Below, in pieces: positions 63,580 through 64,000 of a stretch of DNA of 64,000 nucleotides. Position numbers and translations under genes: made by a program. The stretch is taken from contig CANNGH010000004.1 of NCBI GenBank assembly GCA_947504115.1, positions 124,001 through 188,000 on the forward strand, read 5' to 3'. The stretch is from an uncultured Sedimentitalea sp. GTDB lineage: Bacteria > Pseudomonadota > Alphaproteobacteria > Rhodobacterales > Rhodobacteraceae. The notes beneath the pieces are model-generated. The model made no database searches, was not told the origin of the DNA, and saw nothing but the letters and a program-made list of their open reading frames with translations. Each line of letters opens with the position of its first letter. The first letter of the stretch is position 1.

Positions 63580-64000
63580 TCACAGCATCACGCGCCTGTA
63601 GCGGGCGCATATGCGGGCTGTTGCCGCTGGCATTGCTGGCGACTTATCCGATGCCCGATGATCGTAGAGCCGCGCGGCCAGGTCGCAGACAGCCATGCGC
63701 AAGTCAGCGGGGATGCTCTCGGCAGTCTCGCCATAGCCTGCGGTGTAGGTGATGCGCACCGGATGCTCGGGATGCATGGCGAACCGCACCGCGCCGTTAT
63801 AGACGATGTAGCTATACGGCATGGGGGTGAACGTCCCGTCAGTCTCGACGCGCTCAACGGTGACGTCCTCATGTGCCGGGCCAATGGGCAAGCGCAGGAT
63901 GGTCAGCCCGTCCTCCCGCTCATGGGCGTTGGTGGTGACGGTGATGGTCTGCGTCAGCAGGGCAATGTCGGCGTATTGCTCCACCTCCCGCGCCGCTGCC
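63580..64000 (-). CDS. Head-tail connector protein (phiE125 gp8 / gp6-like), 5' part beyond window
   Basis: The frame is open through the window edge. The visible piece (about 140 residues) starts within the family: AAREVEQYADIALLTQTITV, a pattern normally some 30 residues into such connectors. VRITYTAGYGETAESIPADLRMAVCDLAARLYDHR follows, the classic Y-x-AGYG...IPxxLRxAil block. The true start therefore lies to the right of 64000, although a GTG at 63984 exists. This protein binds the portal ring from below. A gap of 145 bases separates it from terL. Confidence 0.82.
   Translation of the reverse strand, partial: AAAREVEQYADIALLTQTITVTTNAHEREDGLTILRLPIGPAHEDVTVERVETDGTFTPMPYSYIVYNGAVRFAMHPEHPVRITYTAGYGETAESIPADLRMAVCDLAARLYDHRASDKSPAMPAATARICARYRRVML

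Larger units (their letters stand above)
57268..64000 (-). mobile_element. Phage-derived element at tRNA-Lys (head-gene module; right end outside window)
   Basis: All genes from two bases past the tRNA to the window edge are on the minus strand and phage-like. In transcription order they are head-tail connector, terminase large subunit, head closure protein, HNH nuclease, major capsid, protease, portal, two zinc-knuckle proteins and Rha. Most neighbours overlap or abut. No integrase, lysis or tail gene is seen up to 64000. A normal HK97-like phage transcribes portal, protease and capsid in that order; here transcription runs capsid, protease, portal. It may be a degraded prophage or a capsid-encoding satellite such as a cf-PICI; the missing right side decides. 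Confidence 0.85.

Overview
The window is high-GC chromosomal DNA of an alphaproteobacterium, almost certainly a Rhodobacteraceae (Roseobacter/Paracoccus-like) species. This rests on family-level gene content and order: yceD-rpmF-plsX-fabH-ihfA-merR, pdxA-surA-lptD-lptG-lptF beside pepA-holC, the long alphaproteobacterial dCTP deaminase, ornithine-lipid acyltransferase OlsB, a DUF4167 protein, and a TIGR02281-type aspartic protease. No species can be named from the sequence alone.

Positions 1-57 kb are mostly ordinary core genome. Layout: argS 3' end, SPOR protein, nagZ, scpA and scpB (1-4.1 kb); dCTP deaminase, tRNA-Pro, MerR regulator, ihfA and the fatty-acid/phospholipid cluster (4.4-9.8 kb); bamE, olsB, an ABC-F ATPase, an HSD10-like SDR, tyrS, anmK, selO and an EEP-family protein (9.9-18.8 kb); a short AT-richer insert with two unidentified ORFs (about 18.9-19.8 kb); DEAD-box helicase, Fur-family regulator, EamA transporter and enolase (19.8-24.2 kb); small lipoprotein, GNAT, mazG, M20 hydrolase, agmatinase, prfA, prmC and DUF4167 (24.2-31.5 kb); rsmA and the pdxA-surA-lptDGF envelope block (31.6-39.2 kb); pepA, holC, aspartic protease, MarC, ABC-F and ndk (39.3-45 kb); small accessory genes, then a GlcNAc kinase and nagA (45-48.7 kb). 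nagZ, anmK, the kinase and nagA together cover much of peptidoglycan amino-sugar recycling, although they are scattered.

From 48.7 kb the content is more accessory. A 3' half of a CAT-anticodon tRNA abuts nagA. It is followed by a cystine-type amino-acid ABC transporter, a MOSC protein, a flavohaemoglobin (hmp) with two NsrR-like palindromes bracketing its promoter, a 31-residue membrane peptide with its own promoter, a metallo-beta-lactamase-fold protein with an N-terminal zinc ribbon, and a DHA2 drug exporter fused to a C-terminal MarR-like domain.

An intact tRNA-Lys(TTT) at 57190-57265 marks the border of a phage-derived element that runs off the right end. Everything in it lies on the minus strand: head-tail connector, TerL, head closure protein, HNH nuclease, HK97 major capsid, prohead protease, portal, two zinc-knuckle proteins and a Rha regulator. 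The map order portal-protease-capsid-HNH-adaptor is familiar, but transcription runs the other way, and neither integrase nor tail genes are visible. A defective prophage or a capsid-encoding satellite (cf-PICI-like) are both possible. This is the most interesting part of the window.
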